A stretch of 64,000 nt of DNA from Bryopsis sp. KO-2023 (taxonomy: Eukaryota; Chlorophyta; Ulvophyceae; Bryopsidales; Bryopsidaceae). Of this stretch, positions 24,197-37,748 are shown one piece after another. The notes under the pieces are model-generated. The model was not told where the DNA came from. It worked only from the letters and a program-made list of their open reading frames with translations, and did not search any database. The DNA lies in the NCBI GenBank assembly GCA_030272585.1, contig BSYQ01000001.1, positions 3,100,001-3,164,000 on the forward strand, read 5' to 3'. Numbering within the stretch: the stretch's first letter is position 1; each line of letters opens with the position of its first letter. The translations under genes and the position numbers were made by a program.

Positions 24197-25507
24197 ATGC
24201 TGTTCTTTCCGGAGTTCGTTCCCCCAACGGTGGAGGACCTCCCCAAAGACGTCGACGAGACTGGCGGGCTCGCGGAACGAGAGAGGGCAGTGGCCGAGAA
24301 GGTCGGTTTTATCAGATGTTAGATCCTATGTCCTCTCAGGTCTAGGTTGAACTGCTTCTGGTCAGTAGAACCTGGTGGTCAGAATTCCAAACTCCCCATG
24401 TCTACCCAAAGAATCCTTGTCCAAGGTAAGTATCGCTCGATTCTGTTGAGTTCTTTTGGTGCTTAAATTTCATTGTTTTATTTTTATTTTTTCCCTCTTC
24501 TCGTGTGACTCATTTTCGATAAAACCTGAGATCTTGAATTCAGGAATTGCTGAGCTGTTTTCTCTGTTTGGTTGGTTACAGAAGAAGGCAATTCTAGAGC
24601 ACATGAAGAACTGCTCCATCGTGGGTTATGCACGGCCAAGGACGCAAATGGAAGTCGATCCAGAGGAGGACGGTGAGGGGAAGTCCTGCACTCCAGCAAT
24701 AGATTCATTGTTGTTAGTTTGAGTACTTCCCAAAAATTCACCCCCCAAAAAAAACCCAACCACAACCACGATCACTGCACACTCAATAAACATAACCCAC
24801 AAGCAGTAATTTGACAACTGATGCTTGCAACCCACACAATTGAGAAAAAAGTTATATCTAGTCCACAAGGGGAAATTGAATCAGTGCGGGAACAAAACAA
24901 AAAAGCAATCTACATAAGAAGGAGCATGATGACTAATGACACCCTGGGGCACCCCTTATGGCTCATTGTTTTATGTTCAATTTGATGGTGTGTAGCAGCT
25001 CTGCCGGTTTCAGGGTTACCTGACCGAAGGTGAGGAGATCCACCCAACAGACACTCAGTTGATGTTCCCCCCCACCCCCACCCCGCTGGATTAAAAAAAT
25101 CAAAAACCAGAGCTGGAGAATTACACAGCTCGATATCAAGCAACACTGGGACTCACTGTCAGCAAGGAAGACCTCTCAACTCAATCAGAAAACCAGAGGA
25201 GAACGTTTCATGAGGCTTGCCCACACGCTCTCTGATTTCATTCTGTTTGTTTTTTTTCCATGAAGCTTTTTTTTGCGTTGTTTTTCAACATTGCTGGCCG
25301 TGATTGATGGAAAGCTCGGAAAGGTTGCTCATAGGACCTGAAATCAGTGCATTGTTGAAGTCGAGTGGAAGGGTGCTCGCCCTTGTGGGGATTTATTCCT
25401 GTTGCTGCAGCTGACTGATAATATGGGTTGTGTGCTGGATGTTTGCAGAGTTGGGAGCCGTTGAAGACGAAATTGATGATAGCGTCGAAGAAGACTTCGA
25501 AGCCTAG
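24197..25507 (+). CDS. Small unknown protein, acidic C-terminus
   Basis: Four exons give about 103 residues: 24197-24301, 24369-24425, 24582-24672, 25449-25507; phases close. It starts MLFFPEFVPPTVEDLPKDVD, continues with a basic middle ESLSKKKAILEHMKNC and VGYARPRTQMEVDPEED, and ends with an acidic tail EIDDSVEEDFEA. I do not recognise the family. The reading is supported by correct splice sites, consistent phases and charge pattern, and by its head-to-head position with SFSWAP. The last intron (24673-25448) is unusually long for the locus. The second exon is the weakest part. Confidence 0.5.
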
Positions 25508-27537
25508 ATAAGAAATTTATTGAAGGACACTGTTGAGTACTGTAAATTGCGGCTGGGTTTCTTCAAAGTTTTTTTTTTTTTCCCAAAAGGCCCTAGAAGG
25601 GAGGTGAGGGATGTATCAGTTCTTTCCGAGAGTAAGAATTTTTTTTTGAATGTCTTTTTCCTTCTTTTGTGGGATTGTGCCAAGAGAGAAGAGGATACTG
25701 GTTTGTTTCAGGAGGGAGGTATTATGAAGGGCAGTCTTGGTAGTGTGCACTGTGGGTTGTTTTTTGGGCAGGAAAATTCAAGCCACGGTGCAGCCGCTCT
25801 CTGAGTGGTGGTATAAATATTCAGGAATAGGATCAGTGTAAATCATTATTTGCGTTTGAAACGAAGGCAAGAGGTGCATGGAATCACTAATGCTCATTTC
25901 TTTTATTGTGTGGGGAGTGGAGACAGCAGGTGGGGTCCCCAGCTGGAAGCCAGTTTATCTAAAATTCTCATAACACTGTTGTAACTCGCAACACAGCAAA
26001 GATGAAGGACCATCAAGCAAACAACAACAGCAAGGCAGACCCAGTCTTTGAGTTAGAATTCTCATTGCCAAAACCTGTTCATTCATGAAGCAGCCACCTT
26101 GCCTCCAGCAATCTCTTGCACAGACAAGGTCCCAAACTTTCAAAAAACTCAGTTTGAGAATGGCAAAAAAAGTTATCACCTGCCTTCAAGAAGTTCTGTG
26201 CAATGCTGACAAGTTGCTGGGAGGCTGCACCTTTGACCCAAGAGTTCCTCAGTAGACCAAGGGGACCAAGGTGGCTCCCCTCAAGCAAAAACTGGAAAAT
26301 ACATTCAGAGCAAAGAAGTAGTGTTACATGGGCCATTCGTCAGTCAAGCCACTTCGACAAGCGAAGTGGCTTGACCGTCCAGGTTGCGCCACGAGGAGGC
26401 TGCCCAAAAAGCAACCCGCCTAAAACACAAAAAGTATACCCAAAACACAAAAGTTAAAACATCCTGCGCTCCGCTCTTCGAGTTCTCCCACTCGCGCGCG
26501 CACAGCGACGATCTTCGACGATTCCTCCACGATCCAGCGTTGGCACGGGCTCCACGCATTGGCTCAAACCGATATGACGTTTTCTCCACCAGTTTTTTTT
26601 CGAAAAAAAGTTCCCAAGCACCCCCTACCACTTACCTACCCCGGGTTGGTGACCAATCCTGGACGTTCTCCTAGAGAACGCCCCCCGAGCGAAGAGGCAG
26701 AGCCTCCCCACGCACACATTATAAATCTGTGTGAGCAGGGAGGGGGGTAAGGGGTGCTGCCCGCTGTTTTTTGTGCATTAGGCACCCTTTCGAGACACAC
26801 CACACCACGAAAAAGAAAGGAAGAGAGGAAACAGAAAAGTTTAGCGTTCGACAAGTATGCGTCTAAGATGCGCGCCAGAACCACGACACGGGCGCGGTTT
26901 TTTCGGATACGTTCATAGGAAAGGGTCGATTTATCCTCTCGTTTGTTCAAAGAATACAGAAGAGGACAAAACGTTCACTCCAAAAGAAAGAAACGTACGT
27001 TAACGCTGCTATCTCAAATTTCTGGGTGCGCAAAGAACAGATTCGACAGGGACGGAAAGAAGAATGCCACCAAAACAGACATGAATCAAAGGATAAAGTC
27101 AAACAGCATGCCTGATTGCTTTCTCTCAAGCAACGATGAAGAACTTATCCCAGTCGTTCCGTGTGGCGTCCAGCATCGCTAGTTTGCACGCCTTTGCAGA
27201 CCTCTTTTTCTGTTTAAGCAACGAAGAGAGAGCCATGAATTCCTTTGAAGCTGGAAAAAAGACTCTGCTCATTGACCAAGCAAGACAGCAAACCCAACAT
27301 TACCGTCCCCACAGAATCCTTCTTTGTCTCCTGCCCTCATCTCGTGTGTGTCGTCTTGTTGCGGCTGAGTACGCGACTCCAAGTCACGGACACTTATCAG
27401 CCGCCAAGGAACTATCTCGCCTGTTCGAGCACCGCTGCTGGCGTCTTATCAACAGTTTCTGTCTGCTGATAAGGACGAGGCAGGGATGAGCCAAATGGAG
27501 ATAACAACGCAACAAAATGGTCCCCCGTTCTGCACGT

Positions 27538-27573
27538 AGCGTTACGTTACGTTACGTTACGTTAACGTAACGG
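27538..27573. repeat. GTTAC pentamer array ending in a palindrome
   Basis: About five tandem GTTAC units run into the palindrome CGTTACGTTAACGTAACG, so the array can fold back on itself. A second pentamer array, GAAAT about four times, follows at 27595-27615. Confidence 0.85.
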
Positions 27574-27594
27574 TTCTGGAAATCTTCAAGAAAG

Positions 27595-27615
27595 GAATGA
27601 AATGAAATGAAATGG
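27595..27615. repeat. GAAAT pentamer microsatellite
   Basis: Tandem GAAAT units, about four copies, 25 bp after the GTTAC array. Confidence 0.8.
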
Positions 27616-27891
27616 TGAGTGTAAAACTGATCCCTAATTTCTACAGTGAGAGTCATCGGTGACAGAGGAAATTCCAGCTGACAGTTTATTTGTGCAGGCA
27701 CGCTAACATTTATGGTTAGCATTTGTGTGGAGTTTGGTTGTTGAAATAGTGAAACACGTTAGGGGAAAACGAACGATATTTGACTGGCCAAATGTATATC
27801 GTCAGTCTATCCTCTGGTGGATGGGTCCAACCATGCACCCATGTTTTGAAGCGAATGGTTTATTTTTTTTGAAGGGAATGTTTCTCTTTGT

Positions 27892-28290
27892 CACACAGTA
27901 TTATTTTTTCCTTCAAATAAATGGTTCCTACCCTTCTTGGAAGAATGCAACAAGGGCAGGAAGAGATGCTCAGTGAACACAGATCACCAATATTGATTTT
28001 AGCTGCTCTTGAGCTCCTGAGCATCACTCCATTTGTGTAGAAATAGATAGCTAGCCCCCCAAAATTGGGAATTCCATTCATTGCAGTTCAATTTTGGGTA
28101 GGATTCCTTTTGTGAATAATATTCACTGAATATGCACAGATTGACTCTTGCTGCTTGTGGTGGGCCCGACGTTGATCAATTGACAATTCAGTTTTCCAGA
28201 CATCCTGTATTTTTCCACTGCTCAGCCAGTCGGACTGACATACAAGTGTTATCAACCCCAATCAAACACCACAGGAAATGTTGGGTCTAA
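27892..28290 (+). repeat. Dispersed repeat, copy D (partial, diverged)
   Basis: It shares long blocks with 40640-41007: CCTTCAAATAAATGG, ACCCTTCTTGGAA, TTTTAGCTGCTCTT, GCTGCTTGTGGTGGG, CCAGACATCCTGT, CAGTCGGACTGACATACAA and GTTATCAACCCCAATCAA, in the same order and orientation with small gaps. It lacks the left half of copy A. No transposase is visible. Confidence 0.75.
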
Positions 28291-29241
28291 GTGCAGATCA
28301 GTGCACAAGAGGGCAGTGAACCTGGCATCTCATTCCCCAGAACTCATTTGTGGATCTGGATGGATGCTGAAATGGTTGAGATCACAGACAGTTAGTCTCT
28401 GGGTAAGACCTTCCCTGTTTTGTAATAACAAATGGAGTGCAACCACTGAGATGCCACGTAATAAAAAATCTGCCAAGCTACGGGCCGACAGTCCATTTTA
28501 TTTTCCATTTTATTTTATTTTGATGGTTTTCGAGGAGAGTATGTTTGGGAAGAAGGCATAGGGATTCTGGTGTTGTGCTTTTCAACAGCTGGGGAGAAAA
28601 TTTGTCTTTTTTATCCAGTGGAAAAAGGTGATGGCTGGGTTCAAAGTGCCTCCCAATTGAGATTCCTCGGTGCGAGGAATTGGAACGTTGTGTAAGTCAA
28701 TGCTGATTGATATGCAAAAATGAATGGTTTTCCAGAAATGCTCAGTAAGATAAATCGTTTGTGTGAAAAAAACCTGTGGTTCGAGGAAAAAAAATTGCTG
28801 GGAAATTCCTGAAGCAGTGGATTCATGCCGACAGTGAATACAATGGACAGATACGACAAGGGAATATAGACAAGAAACAACAAAAGAGGACTTACGAATT
28901 TCTACTGAAGGGATACACTTCTGCAACATCCCACACCTATCCACAGTCGGTCAGAAGGACCCCTTTCATTTAGAACCATCAACAACTTTTTCTTCCTAAG
29001 AAATTGATTTCTTGACCCGCTAACCACCAAAATTTCGCCCGGAATGCTGTCCAAATGCGTAAAAAAAATCCCTGAATTCAATATGCTTTTTTCAAAGGAA
29101 ACGACCCACCCCAGCTCACTCCTCTGCAACCCTGGGTCATCTCTTTCGTTCCCTGTCCTATCAACCTCCTCCATTTCGTCAGGATTCGCAACTACTGGTC
29201 TTTTTTTCATCACCCATCCACCCTTAATGCCCACATATATC

Positions 29242-32200
29242 CTACCAATGAACTAACGTCCCCATCAACTGTTTGAGCACCCCCAGCAAAGTGCCTGCTC
29301 TACACCACACCCCGAATCCCAGAGATGCATAACCCACCCTCCCCCCCGGCCCAGAATTGGCTGTTTGCTGACATGCCTGGACTCCAGGGAGTTCACTCAC
29401 ACGAGCAACAAACTTCTGCAAATCTGGAACCAAGTCCATCGCCATGCTGCTGCTTTCATCCCCCTGATCAGGAGCTGGGGCAGACGCATCTCTCAAAGAT
29501 GCTGCTGGCACCGTGTTGCGGGGAGTGTCGATTCCTAGATACGAAATTCCATGCGAAAACAACTGTACATCCGTGGCAATGCGCCTCTCCCCTTTGCTCA
29601 ACAGAAGTTTGAATCGATAGGGTGGCGTGGAGGAGATCAAAGTCAGAGCGCCCGGTGGGAGTTTCGCAGCCTTGAGGGTTTCTGGCTGCAAGGCTTGCGC
29701 AATGGAGAGCAGAGAACCGGACACCGTTCCTATGGCATCCAGGAAAAACCCAGATTCGCCCATTTCCACCATGTCACACAGCTCGCTCAGTACTTTGTCC
29801 GGAAGGGGTGGATTGGACCTCACTGCGCAACGCACCTTGTAATCTTCCACATTCTCTGCAAACAGTTACCACCAGACACAATACAGTCAATACCTCGGTA
29901 TGTTTTCACACTCAAGCTTAGCCACGCACTCCGTACAGTGGAGTCGCACTACGGGTAATGTAACCATTGATGTTCTCACCAGTGTCCTGCTCCTTCCCTT
30001 CGCCAGCAGCCATTTCAGGCTTAGCAGAGACTTCCGAAGTTTTGCAAACGCTGCGCGAATCCTTTTCTCCCTTCCTTTCCACACCACGCCTCTGAGCATT
30101 ACCTTTGCCAGCAAATCCCGCACTACTGGAGGCCACTTGGTTTGTTTTTCCATCCTCCTCCTCCTTATTCTTTGGCATCGACCGCCCCTCGCCGATCTTT
30201 CTGTAACTCACGGCTGACCACTCAACAGTGTAACGTATGTTCCATGCAGTGCTGGGGGCAGCAGCTTCCGATGCCATGTTGTTAATGTTTTGAGATGTCG
30301 CTGGGGCACCACCCTCCACCACGAATTCCACACAAGAGAGCCCCACTCGATCGACCCGGAGATGGTTTGAACATGGCCATGTCCAAGACATGCCTTTTCC
30401 TCTGCCGGCGATTTCCCCACCATGCTCCTGCGACATGGACCGTAGGATAGACACGAATCTCTGCAACAGCGCATGCCAGTGTTAAGACAATCAATCGATA
30501 AAAAGGCCAAAGACTTTGCACCAGATATTGCCACAAGCAAAGTCAGCTCAAGCCTGCACCTAGGGTTCGTATTCACCCAACAGCCAATGCTTCGATGCAA
30601 ACCCTAGTACCCACACAAAAAAAAAACACCCAGGCTCCCTTGCTACCTGAGTGCGTCCAATTCTCACGAGATCCCTGAAAGCGACCGCAATCGTCCCTCC
30701 CTCCAAGGCAGAATAACACAGCTCCAACCCCCCATCCACGAGCTTCGTTCCGATTCCCCACGATTGCTTTTCTATGCCTCTCATACAAACGCCATCCAAA
30801 TGACGCGATCTCAGGTGCACCGTCCACGTGCCATGTTTCCTTGATTGCGGAACGGAGATTGACACAGATTCCAGCCCATTGAATCCGAAGCATATATCCA
30901 CCCCCCTTGTGGAATCGCAGCTTTCTTCGGGGTCCTTACAGGGACTGACAGCCATGGCAGGCTTCCACCCTGCAATTCGTATCGAGGCGGGGAGGTCTCC
31001 ACCTGGTGAGTGTTCCTCCCAGAAATAAATGCCCAGTGCCTGAGAATGTACCAATCAGTGCATGTTCTAGTGAGTCCAATTACAAAGAGGAATCAGAAAA
31101 AGAACCAAACAACGAAATAATATAATATATATAATATAATAATATAATATCGACTTTGGAGAGCTGCACTCTTCTACACATTTAATGTCAACGCAGGAGA
31201 AAGAAGGGGGGCCTGGAGAGATTTTTTTTTTTTGCTGTGGTAAACATCCACGCAACAATCATGAAACCTTTCATATCAAAATCCCACATGGCGAAATACC
31301 TCCCCAATGTATTGCTGAGAACTTACATCCATGCAGTGAAGCTGTCGTGAAACACAGTTTCTGTAACGATTCAGTCCCCCCCCCACTCCCCTGCAAACCA
31401 AATTTACCTTCAGCTGCAACAACAGGTGCTCCCAAGTCATCCGCTGGTGGCACCACTGGATGACATCCTGAAAGGGGTCTTCAGGTTCTCGCCAACAGGG
31501 TTCATCTTCCATCCCCACATGGTCGTTCCCATTGGCATCAGGCATAAAAATATCCTCCTCCCCAATAGACACCGTGTCCATCTCATCCAAAAGGATCCCA
31601 TTGTTATCGTCTATTGGAATGCATCCATTGTTGTGGCGTTTCGGGTCAGGTCCTAGCGACAGAGATACTTTTCTTAGTCAAATACACACAGACAGACTCA
31701 GTGCGAGCCACCGCTTCGTCTTCCAAAAACACTCTACCAAACAATGCGTGTTGATGTCGGTTCAGTATTCAAAGCCCTACCTTCTTCCTCCAAAACGTCC
31801 AGCCGTTTTCTCTTCCCTCCACAAGATTGTGGTTTGATTTTTCCACCAAAAGTAGAGACTGCACCGGTTTTGGGGGCCAGATTAGGCCTGGCGGTGAGTG
31901 TCGAGGCATATAGACAATGTGCTCGAGATATCGGAACAGGAATGCACCTCATTATCTGCAAACAAAGGGAATAGTACATATGTCAGACATTACTTACCGC
32001 AGGCAGCAGCACAGTACGATGCGTCCATCAAATCCGAAGCAAAAAAACCGCATGGTTCTGAACAGAGGGAAAGGATTTGGCGATGCGACTGTTAAAGTTA
32101 ATATTCTGTTCACCAGAAAGGAAAATGCTATGTGAAACGGAAATGCTAATTGACTCGCTGATATGCTCACCTCGACAGGAACGCCCCATTCATCCACCCC

Positions 32201-35200
32201 CAGCAATATCAACGCGAATCCGTTTTCCTCATCATCCACATCCAATTTCACATTCAAGAAGGCCCGAATATCTTTCACTGACCGCATCATGGGGTGAAAT
32301 CGAACTTTGCCATCTGGGATATTATTCGAAAGAAAGAAAAAAAAACACACACAATTGTCAGTTCAAGCAGCTCTCCCATTCAAGAAATGGAGCAAAATGC
32401 CTTCCCTCCGTGAGTTTTTTCTTTTGATTCTGCTTTGGATTTTTTTTTTTACCTCTAAATCGATGATGCACCCTAGGGGCTTTCTGTGCGACTGTCGATC
32501 TGGCTTTCTTCAAAAGCGGGAACTGTTTGGACAATGGAACGCTTGCCAATTCTAACTGCAGATTTCTGGGGTCATCCCGGATGGGGCTGTCAGGAAATAC
32601 ATCCCAAAACCACATCAGACCCCTTTTTCTGAACTCAAGACAAACCCTCCAACTGATGACATGACAAATTCCAAATTCCATGTGTTTTTCCTGTCGAATA
32701 ATGCCCATGATTATTAAAAAAAGTCTACCACACATTCGTTCGCTGGCCTGCTGCTGCTTAATTCAGCTAGAAAATTGAAGTGAGTTGCACAGAGGGGCTT
32801 TGAAAGCAAAAAATCGGAAACACCAGCGATACGTTGCAATAAGGCCTCTTGAATTTTGGGGGGGGGAGTCATACCAGTCTGGATGCTGTTCCAGGTATTT
32901 CTCGATCAGCTTGGGGCCGATGGTGAATGAAGAATGTCGAATGGCGTTCTCGGCCAGCGAAAACTTTAAGCGAAGTTTCAGATTCAATCGTGCCAAGATT
33001 TTCAGGCGCTGCACCAAGGACCACAGCCTCTCCGACACTTTGTCGAATGCGGTGACGGCCGATATGGAGGTTGTGTTTGCGGGAGGGTCGTTAGACCATC
33101 GCTTCCAAAATTGATTCACTCGATCCTGCTCCTGAAAATGAAAAAAAAGACCCCTTCAGCTTCAATTCCAGGGAAAACAGCAATAGAACGAAAAAGAAAA
33201 AATAAAGCAGGAGAAAATCACCCGCGAAAAATACTCAGCAAAAAAATATCCAAAAATAATGATGCATCGTGTTGCTTTGCTGTTCTTTACGAACAAAGTG
33301 TTGCGGGGTTGTGGAAGTCTGATCCTCACTTTTCATTAATCAGATTTTCGATATTCTTCTATATTGGCAGAACTTGTGGCATCATCTTGTTTAAAACAAA
33401 AAATACCAACTGCTGAACACCACACACACTTTGTTTTTATCTATTTTTGGGGATAGGATGAGGGGGTGATCGAACTCACCACCCGAAGTGCAGCTGCGAT
33501 TTCTTTGGTAAGATGCTGTTCAACACCGGGCCCAACTTCGAGAACAAATTTTCCATCGTGCAAATGGAGAGAAACTTTGAGCAGCAAATCTTGGCCATCA
33601 AACATGTCTACAATCGGAGAGCCAAGATCGGTGGAATCTGGCCCATACAGACAAAAATTATCAGTAACATCATTAAAAAAATTGATAAATATATATATAT
33701 ATATATCTATATATCGGCACCCACAAGAATGCTAATACACATTCATTTTATTTACCCCCCCAAAGCTGCAAAATTTTCAGTAAGCTTCTCACCAAATTTA
33801 GCAGGGAGCTCAGGTTTTCCTTGTTCACGATCCGCTGCCTTCAATTTTTTCAACCTTTCCATCCAGTAATGTATTCTGACACTTCTCTCCCCCTCCTCCT
33901 TCCCTTTCATTTTATCCAGGGCTTTATGCAAAACACCTTCACAAAACATTCCATGCACAACCACACTCACACAGAGCTCCACATATCATACCAATTGCAC
34001 AATATCTTTGGTCTGCTTTTCCATCCCACTCAAAAAAGACAAAACAGCAAGGAAAATCAGCAAGGAAAAAAAAAATGGAATCCTGCAACCCAAATTTCCA
34101 GGGGAGGTGGAAGGAGGGCCTCATAATCAGCTTAATTATTAAAGATGAGGAAAAACAGTCTGATGGGGCAAAACAGGGCAGGGTGAATTTCTTGCAGGGG
34201 ACTGCTTTGCTATGTTGCAACATACCCATTATGATTTGGGAGTTTTGTGCAGCTGATCGTAACACCATGAGCTCCACATCCACTTTCACGGGATCCAAAA
34301 CGACCTTCAAACGCTCCTTCACCAACCGTTTCGGCAATTCAGGGAAATGCTGCAACACCACCCGACCGCTCTCACTCGTTCCGATCTCCAAGTAAGGCGA
34401 TTGGGTTTTAGCCTGTTTGCCTGAAACATAAACGGCACGAAAATCAACATCCTTCGTTCAAATGATGAAAATACAAACCGGCAGATCAGCCCACGACATG
34501 CATTTGGCTGGGCATTTACCTTTCAGCATGCTATCTGTGACTAATGGCGTGTCCATCCAGTAATACAGTCGATAGCCTGGCTTCAGGTGGTTCGCCACAG
34601 CGAGTTTCACCCTGCCCTCCCACAGGAAACCCTTTTTCACGAGGGCCAGCAACTCTTTCCGGATTGCATTCAACAGCAGCCTCGTCGAAATTTCCCGGAG
34701 CATGTCGTGGGCCAGCACGATGGGTGCTTGGCACTCTTCGTCTATTTCCCTGGCCCTTTTTTTCTTTTTTTTCGAAGAACATTGTTGTTCTTCTATCGAC
34801 TTCCCCCCCGATCTTTGCCCCGGCCGTTCGTTCGTGTCGTCGGCTCTGGTGCTGGCCTGCCCATGAGACTCCATTCGCATGGCATTGATCTCCTTCACGG
34901 CCACGGCCTCTTGAGCCATGCACATGCGAATGTCGATCTCCTGCTTGAGGAGCTCATGGTCCTCCTCATGCAGCTGGGGGCCCTTCGATGAAGCTGTTCC
35001 GAAACCAAACATAAAAACTCAACGTCATGGAATTCGTGAAGCATCAACCAGCTATCCCAATTATTCTGTATTTCTGTGACTGACTGTATGACTCATCATT
35101 GCTTGGACACATTGGCCAAATGCAAGAGCCTACGAAACGGGGAAAAAAACGAGAACAAAACATTGACCGACGCGTCTCATTGCAAAGGCGGTGCTGAACA

Positions 35201-36781
35201 TCATGATTGAGCAGGGATCGATTTCGATCATGACAAATTTTCAGCACAACAAAAAATCACCTGTCATGAGTTTCAGCTTCATTAACCTCCACCACCAGCG
35301 TTCCTTCACCACGGTCTCCTCCCCTTGCTGCTCCGACACCTCCGTCCTCCCCTCATTGGCATCGTCCGCCAAGCTGGAGGGACCCTCGTCAGGAGCCAGA
35401 CCGGTTTTCCTCACCCTGCTGCGATCATCCATCGCCTCCTTCGGCTTGCTGACCGATTTCTTGTCGAGATGAGGGGGGGCACCCACCAACGTCATCTCAG
35501 CCTCGTACTCCTTGTTCGAGCGAAACGTGGCCACCCCCTCACTCACCCTCACCAACTGCATCCCTTTCGGCAACTTCATCTGAGCCAGGGGAAAAACACA
35601 CTCATCAGGATGCTATGATGGTAGATGTTCTCCCCGTAATAACCCCATGGACGTGGGATCCACACCAGCATCCTAAATGACTTTCGGCAGAAGCCTGGTA
35701 CCTTTTCGAGATGGCAGTATATGAGGTGATTGACTCGGTTCAGCGCTCGATGCCGTTCCTCCTCCGACAAAGGCTTTGGAGGACACATCTCACCGATCAG
35801 GGTGGGAAGCCGGTCAAAGGATCCTGAACAACATGGTTGGCTGATGTCACTAGGTAGTTTTTTTTATCTCCTTCAGCTCATATCATGAAGACTTGCTCCC
35901 AATTTTGACCAAATAAAAGGGAAAAAAGCAAAGCAATTCAGTCCCCCCCCCCCAACACCAACAGAACCAAATTATGTCAAGATTCCCCTGCGGAACACGG
36001 CATGTACCTGTAGTGAGGACCTCCCAGGCCGTGTGGACGTCAAAAGCAGGGATGGCCAGGTGCATGAGCTCCTCATGCAAGTAGGCCATGTGATCCGCAG
36101 CGAATCGGAAAGCATCTGAGTGACCCCCAGCAACCCCCCAGGCCCTGGCGCAAGCATTGACTGCCTTTGCTTTGTTGGCCCACTGCACCAGCATCCGCAG
36201 CCGCAAGATCTTTTGCTTTTGGTCGTGGACATACTGCATGAGGTGCCTGGCCCTGGTGGAAATCAACAAGTGAAAATGCCTCACCCAAATCATTGGCACC
36301 CCACCACTTTCGAGTTGAGAACATCATCACAAGTTGGGCCATCGAGGATTCCAGTCCCAACTGCAAGCGAACTCACACCAGAATAACGATAAAAACTGGC
36401 GCTACTGGGCTCTGTCGTGTGCACGCTGGAGCTTTCCATCAGCCACAATCCGCCCAGCGTAACACAACTCAGCCATCCATCTGGGCAACTGAGCGTCACC
36501 ACGACGGAGGTGTTCGACGTCGAGTGGGAAGGAACGCGTAGAAAGGATTTCCGACGCGATTTTTGCCAAGGGAAGCAAATAAGGAGGGGATTCGCGAATG
36601 CATAGACGTTCGTGTGCCTGTTGAGTCCCGGAGTTTACCTTCCGGCCTCTGGCTGCGAGGGAAGTCCATCAAGAACTTGTTTCAGCCCGTCGTAGGCCCC
36701 CTCGACAACTCGGTCCGTGAGGTCGCTGAGTTTGACAGTTTGCTGGTACCCCTGCCCGCCGGAAGATCCGGGGTTCGCCAT
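29242..36781 (-). CDS. MED14: Mediator complex subunit 14
   Basis: Sixteen exons give 1413 residues (human 1454): 36781-36639, 36252-36008, 35823-35702, 35579-35261, 34993-34520, 34420-34226, 33936-33793, 33637-33480, 33131-32875, 32586-32453, 32313-32171, 31955-31781, 31652-31408, 31039-30647, 30460-29980, 29855-29242; all phases close. The N-terminal MED14 domain is clear: LRMLVQWANKAKAVNACARA, then FAADHMAYLHEELMHLAIPA and FDVHTAWEVLTTG, and further NRVNHLIYCHLEKMKLPKG, YRLYYWMDTP, and QDLLLKVSLHLHDG. MED14 is the architectural backbone linking head, middle and tail of Mediator and is needed for RNA polymerase II transcription. Acidic and Lys-rich low-complexity inserts lie in exons 4 and 5, and a charged insert (EGRSMPKNKEEEDGK) in exon 15. 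The C-terminal half is identified mainly by continuity, because that region is poorly conserved in the family. Confidence 0.93.
33690..33713. repeat. TA microsatellite in a MED14 intron
   Basis: An AT dinucleotide run interrupted once, in the intron between exons 7 and 8. Confidence 0.8.
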
Positions 36782-37748
36782 CTTTGGGCGGCGTGAGGGG
36801 GCTTGTTCAGTTTCTTCGAACGTTTAACAAAAAATCACTCAGGTTTTTTTTTTCTTGGTGGGGTGCTTCGCGCTCGTGAGCTGCTTCGATGAACAAACCG
36901 TGAAAGTTGTCCTGAAGCGCAAAACCGTTTGTTTCAAACGCAGATGGGTTTGAAAAGTGTGAGCTCTGTACGGATCCGTACGACATGGACGTCCATTATT
37001 AGTCACATGAATCACGTCAAGCTGCGAGGAAGAAACGTGGCAGCGACTTCGTTGTGAGGGTGATCTTCCGTGGTGGGTGTCGCGGAAGGCGGGACGGAAT
37101 TCCCGCGCGAAGGTTGGATTGAAAAAACGAAGAATGCATGCGTGCGGCTTATTAGTCCAGTATTGCCTGCACTGCGGTGTTTCCACGGAAAGAAGCGGAC
37201 AACTTAATGCTGCAGGATGATGTATTCGACAGAATTGGGGGGGACCAGAAAGGTGTGAGGAGCAACTTCCCCAAGGCATTCAAAAATGTGTGGAAAATTG
37301 CCACCAGTCCAGGATGCACCCAACATCAATCACTAATGTAGATATTTTGAGGTGCATGTTTTTGTTCCCCCAGATTCAACCCCTCTCAAAAACCCTCCAC
37401 ACTGCTCTTTGACTCTGCGTCCACTTCCTGCAGCTCATACCTCATTCAACTGCAGCAAAAACCAGACACCTTATCATATTATTAGGGATAACTATAATGA
37501 TATATAGTATGATATATATTTCATCACAAATATCATTCTTTGGTATAAAAAAATGGACAGGCGATACGAGTCCTATTTATTTTGGAATATACTTTTGGTC
37601 CCTACCCCTCGATGAAGCTTCTGTCTGGTTAAAGTAAACAGGGTGTGCCAGTCTGAAGCTTTCCACATCAATTCCACGACTAGCGACCCCATCCAAGATC
37701 TGTGCATTGCATGGGTCAAGTACAGCTCATCCAAGGTCGTGCACCCTG
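36782..37748. other. Spacer upstream of MED14
   Basis: The first 400 bp are GC-richer with many CG dinucleotides and probably contain the MED14 promoter. From 37480 to 37560 the sequence is very AT-rich. A 146-residue minus-strand frame (36839-37279) has no protein-like features. Confidence 0.45.

Larger units (their letters stand above)
25508..29241. other. Long spacer with simple repeats and a dispersed repeat
   Basis: Apart from the repeats listed separately, there are possible exon-like frames on the minus strand near 26190-26290 (FLLEGSHLGPLGLL) and on the plus strand at 27136-27490 (MKNLSQSFRVASSIA). Neither resembles a known family and I could not assemble either with consistent splice sites. 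The last kilobase includes the MED14 3' untranslated region. Confidence 0.4.

Noticed and set aside
29242-29243. Possible extra MED14 exon in 28902-29234 (minus frame GWVMKKRPVVANPDE)
   Set aside because: The MED14 frame ends in a TAG at 29244-29242 and no donor precedes it; this is treated as 3' untranslated region.
36839-37279. 146-residue minus-strand ORF upstream of MED14
   Set aside because: No start context, no family features, and the composition is His/Thr/Arg-rich as expected from GC-rich promoter DNA.
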